Made by a program: the position numbers and the translations under genes. Below the pieces are notes generated by a model that saw nothing but the letters and a program-made list of their open reading frames with translations, made no database searches and had not been told where the DNA came from. Of a DNA stretch of 7,846 nt, positions 6,093 through 7,846 are shown piece by piece (position 1 is the stretch's first letter; each line of letters opens with the position of its first letter). Origin of the DNA: CAYTQK01 sp964439745 (GTDB lineage: Bacteria; Desulfobacterota; Desulfobacteria; Desulfobacterales; Desulfosudaceae); NCBI GenBank assembly GCA_964439745.1, contig CAYTQK010000157.1, positions 1 through 7,846 of the forward strand, in the 5' to 3' direction.

Positions 6093-7846
6093 ATGGTCAT
6101 CACCTGTGAGAAATGCGGGAAAAGCTTTAAATTTGATGAAAAATTGATCAAACCCGAAGGGTCAAAGGTAAAATGTTCGGCCTGCGGTTTGATTTTTCGC
6201 GTATTCCCCCCCTCTGCTGCTGCTGCCGGAAAAGGTGCCTCCCCGGAAGTTGAATTAATCATCTGTGACAACTGCGGGACCGGTTTCAACATGAAACAAT
6301 CCCTGCTGCAACCGGATGGTACCAAAGTAAGATGTTCGAAATGCAAAAATGTATTTATTGCTTTTCCTTCTTTTACCGCTGCCGAGCCGGAATCCACTGC
6401 CGGCGTCGTTTCCCCGCCCGAGCCCCCTTCGCCGCCTGAAAAACCGGAACCAGCCGCAGAAGAAAAAGACACAACCGCTCCCGAAGTAACCGCTGAAGAA
6501 CCCGGCGGTGTATCGGAAGATGAACAGGATATGAATTTTTCCCTGGAGGAGGAAGAAGATCTCTCCCTGGATGATGAGGATCTTTCTCTTGATGACGAGG
6601 ATCTTGATCTGGAGGAAGACGAAGAACTGGATCTGGACCTGGATCTGGATGAAGAGCCGGCGGCCGAGCCCGAAGAAGAGGCGGCCGATGACCTTGATCT
6701 GGACCTGGATCTGGAAGAAGCCGGCCTGGAGGAAGAAGACTCTGTTCCGGATGAATCCTCCGGCGATTTTGAACTGGAACTGGCGGAAGATACCATTCAA
6801 GTCGAGACGCAGGAAGAGCCTTCCGGGGATCTGGATATCGAACTGGACCTGGATGAAGACGAAGAAGAATCCGCCGGGGGCGACGAGGAGGAACTGGATT
6901 TCTCAGAGGTCGATAGCCTGCTGGAATCAGACGATGTTTCCGTGGCCGATACGGTAGAAATGGCCACAGATGATCTGGAGCTGGACCTGGATGCCGATGA
7001 TTCCATGGATAGCATCGAACAGCAGGAAATTGACCTGGCCGACCTGGAGCAGACCATTGAAATGGAACTGCTGGAGCCGGATGAAGAAGGCGACGAAGAA
7101 GAGAACGAGGATGTTGAACTGGAACTGGCCGACGATGTCGGGGGCGACGATCTGGATGAGGAAATAACCCTGGACGAGGACGAGGAGGAGGACTTCTCGG
7201 ATATTGAAAGAATGCTGGAAGCCGGTGATGACGAAGAGGGGGAAGGAGATATTTCCCTTGATTTTGAATCGGATGAAGCAGAGGCCGCAGCCGCAGCAGA
7301 ACCGGCCGGCAAAGCCAAAAAATCCAAGAAAAAAGAGAAAAAACCCAAAAAGGAAAAGAAAGCCAGAAAAGAGAAAAAACCTGCGGAAGGCGGCAGAAAA
7401 TCATCCCGGATTGTGCTGGTAATTCTGATTATTCTCCTGCTGCTGGCAGCCCTGGGCGGCGGGGCCTACTACTTGACGACCAGCATGGGCGTAAAAATTC
7501 CTTTCATCGAAGCGATCATCGGTCCGGCCGGTGAACAATCCCCGGCCGGGGATGTCAAAGTCATGCAGAGCACCATTGAAAGCGATTTTGTCACCAACAC
7601 CGAAGCGGGGGGCAAACTCTTTATTATCAAGGGCACCGTCAAAAACGACTCCCTGAAGCCCAGAAAACACATTCTGGTTCAAACCCGGATGTATTCCCAG
7701 GGTCACACGCTGGAAGCCACAGAGGCGGCTTACTGCGGAAATATTCTCAGTCCGGAGGAACTGGCCGACAGCAGCCTGGACGCCATCCAGACCCGCCTGG
7801 CCAAAAATGGCAGGCGGGTCTGGATGGCGTCCAGGCTGCTGTCGGC
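6093..7846 (+). CDS. Zinc-ribbon (MJ0042-type) acidic membrane protein with DUF3426, 3'-incomplete
   Basis: The frame is open from ATG 6093 (GAGGG six bases upstream) to the window end, 584 codons without a stop. Two zinc ribbons of identical spacing (CxxC-x19-CxxC) come first: C5/C8/C28/C31 and C58/C61/C81/C84. A Pro-rich linker follows, then a very acidic, Leu/Asp-patterned region (about 141-397), a Lys-rich block (407-439, 19 of 33 basic) and one membrane helix (about 440-461). A DUF3426-like domain starts near 487 (KLFIIKGTVKNDS, later YCGNILSPEEL with C548). The Lys block would keep the N-terminal part in the cytoplasm and put DUF3426 outside. This architecture is common in Desulfobacterota and other Proteobacteria, usually annotated as zinc-ribbon domain-containing protein, and its function is not established. 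The codons after about 7810 are probably wrong because they lie in a fold-back repeat, so the true C-terminus is missing. Co-transcription with hpt is likely. Confidence 0.85.
   Translation, partial: MVITCEKCGKSFKFDEKLIKPEGSKVKCSACGLIFRVFPPSAAAAGKGASPEVELIICDNCGTGFNMKQSLLQPDGTKVRCSKCKNVFIAFPSFTAAEPESTAGVVSPPEPPSPPEKPEPAAEEKDTTAPEVTAEEPGGVSEDEQDMNFSLEEEEDLSLDDEDLSLDDEDLDLEEDEELDLDLDLDEEPAAEPEEEAADDLDLDLDLEEAGLEEEDSVPDESSGDFELELAEDTIQVETQEEPSGDLDIELDLDEDEEESAGGDEEELDFSEVDSLLESDDVSVADTVEMATDDLELDLDADDSMDSIEQQEIDLADLEQTIEMELLEPDEEGDEEENEDVELELADDVGGDDLDEEITLDEDEEEDFSDIERMLEAGDDEEGEGDISLDFESDEAEAAAAAEPAGKAKKSKKKEKKPKKEKKARKEKKPAEGGRKSSRIVLVILIILLLLAALGGGAYYLTTSMGVKIPFIEAIIGPAGEQSPAGDVKVMQSTIESDFVTNTEAGGKLFIIKGTVKNDSLKPRKHILVQTRMYSQGHTLEATEAAYCGNILSPEELADSSLDAIQTRLAKNGRRVWMASRLLS
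6531..7274 (+). repeat. Acidic low-complexity repeat region inside the zinc-ribbon gene
   Basis: This coding stretch is built of short degenerate repeats. The heptad LSLDDED occurs twice in tandem (residues 157-170), and runs of LD dipeptides occur at about 180-188 and 202-209. At the DNA level GATCTGGACCTGGATCTGGA appears identically at 6630-6649 and 6696-6715. A second motif, FS[ED][VI][DE]x[LM]LE, appears at residues 270-278 and 368-376. The region probably grew by slippage or local duplication of GA(T/C)CTG units. Such repeats may also vary in length between strains. Confidence 0.7.
7764..7846. repeat. Perfect 36-bp inverted repeat at the window end, probable fold-back artefact
   Basis: Bases 7764-7799 and 7811-7846 are exact reverse complements, separated by 11 bases (7800-7810). 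The right arm ends on the last base of the window. The left arm encodes a plausible DUF3426 continuation (LADSSLDAIQTRL). The right arm, read on in the same frame, gives RRVWMASRLLS, which does not look like this family. The simplest reading is a chimeric fold-back or assembly-edge artefact. A real intragenic hairpin is less likely. Confidence 0.9.

Noticed and set aside
6373..7404. Long antisense frames with Ser/Arg-rich or Pro/Arg-rich translations opposite the zinc-ribbon gene
   Set aside because: They are reverse-strand readings of GAA/GAT/CTG repeats. The + frame has zinc ribbons, a membrane helix and a ribosome binding site, so it is the real gene.

Overview
The window looks like a chromosomal piece of a strictly anaerobic, probably sulfate-reducing or syntrophic bacterium of the Desulfobacterota (former Deltaproteobacteria). 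This is inferred from gene content and protein style: a membrane heterodisulfide-reductase-like Fe-S oxidoreductase directly upstream of etfB-etfA, and an MJ0042-type zinc-ribbon/DUF3426 membrane protein. No rRNA or other strict taxonomic marker is present. All supported genes lie on the + strand. I see no mobile element, CRISPR array, tRNA or rRNA.

Layout. 1-359 is a non-coding, AT-rich leader. It holds a perfect dyad (61-77) of the PdhR/FadR (GntR) operator type, a possible terminator or attenuator hairpin (113-161) and a sigma70-like promoter (232-260). 360-4239 is a three-gene operon: an ETF:(methyl)menaquinone oxidoreductase-like membrane protein (EMO/EtfD type), EtfB and EtfA. It is closed by a strong intrinsic terminator (4324-4362). 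4430-5458 is a promoter with a dyad, then a class B (zinc-finger-less) DnaJ/CbpA-type co-chaperone. 5481-6077 is a promoter with a second dyad, then hypoxanthine phosphoribosyltransferase (hpt). From 6093 to the window end, 15 nt after hpt, is an incomplete gene for a protein with two zinc ribbons, a very acidic middle, a Lys-rich block, one membrane helix and the start of a DUF3426 domain.

How the genes work together. The first operon forms an electron route. Acyl-CoA dehydrogenases, which are not in the window, would reduce EtfAB. EtfAB would pass electrons to the membrane Fe-S/heme b protein and so to menaquinone. This serves fatty-acid or aromatic-acid oxidation. The DnaJ, hpt and zinc-ribbon genes are separate housekeeping or accessory units with no obvious link to it.

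Main points for a second look. (1) In the membrane oxidoreductase the first of two CCG domains has no cysteine at any expected cluster-ligand position, while the second is intact. (2) The leader carries a PdhR-like operator. (3) The zinc-ribbon protein has a stretch of 281 residues with a single basic residue, followed by a 33-residue block with 19 basic residues. (4) The last 83 bases are a perfect 36-bp inverted repeat ending exactly at the window edge. This is most likely a fold-back assembly artefact, so the final ~36 bases should not be trusted. I found no clearly new multi-gene system.
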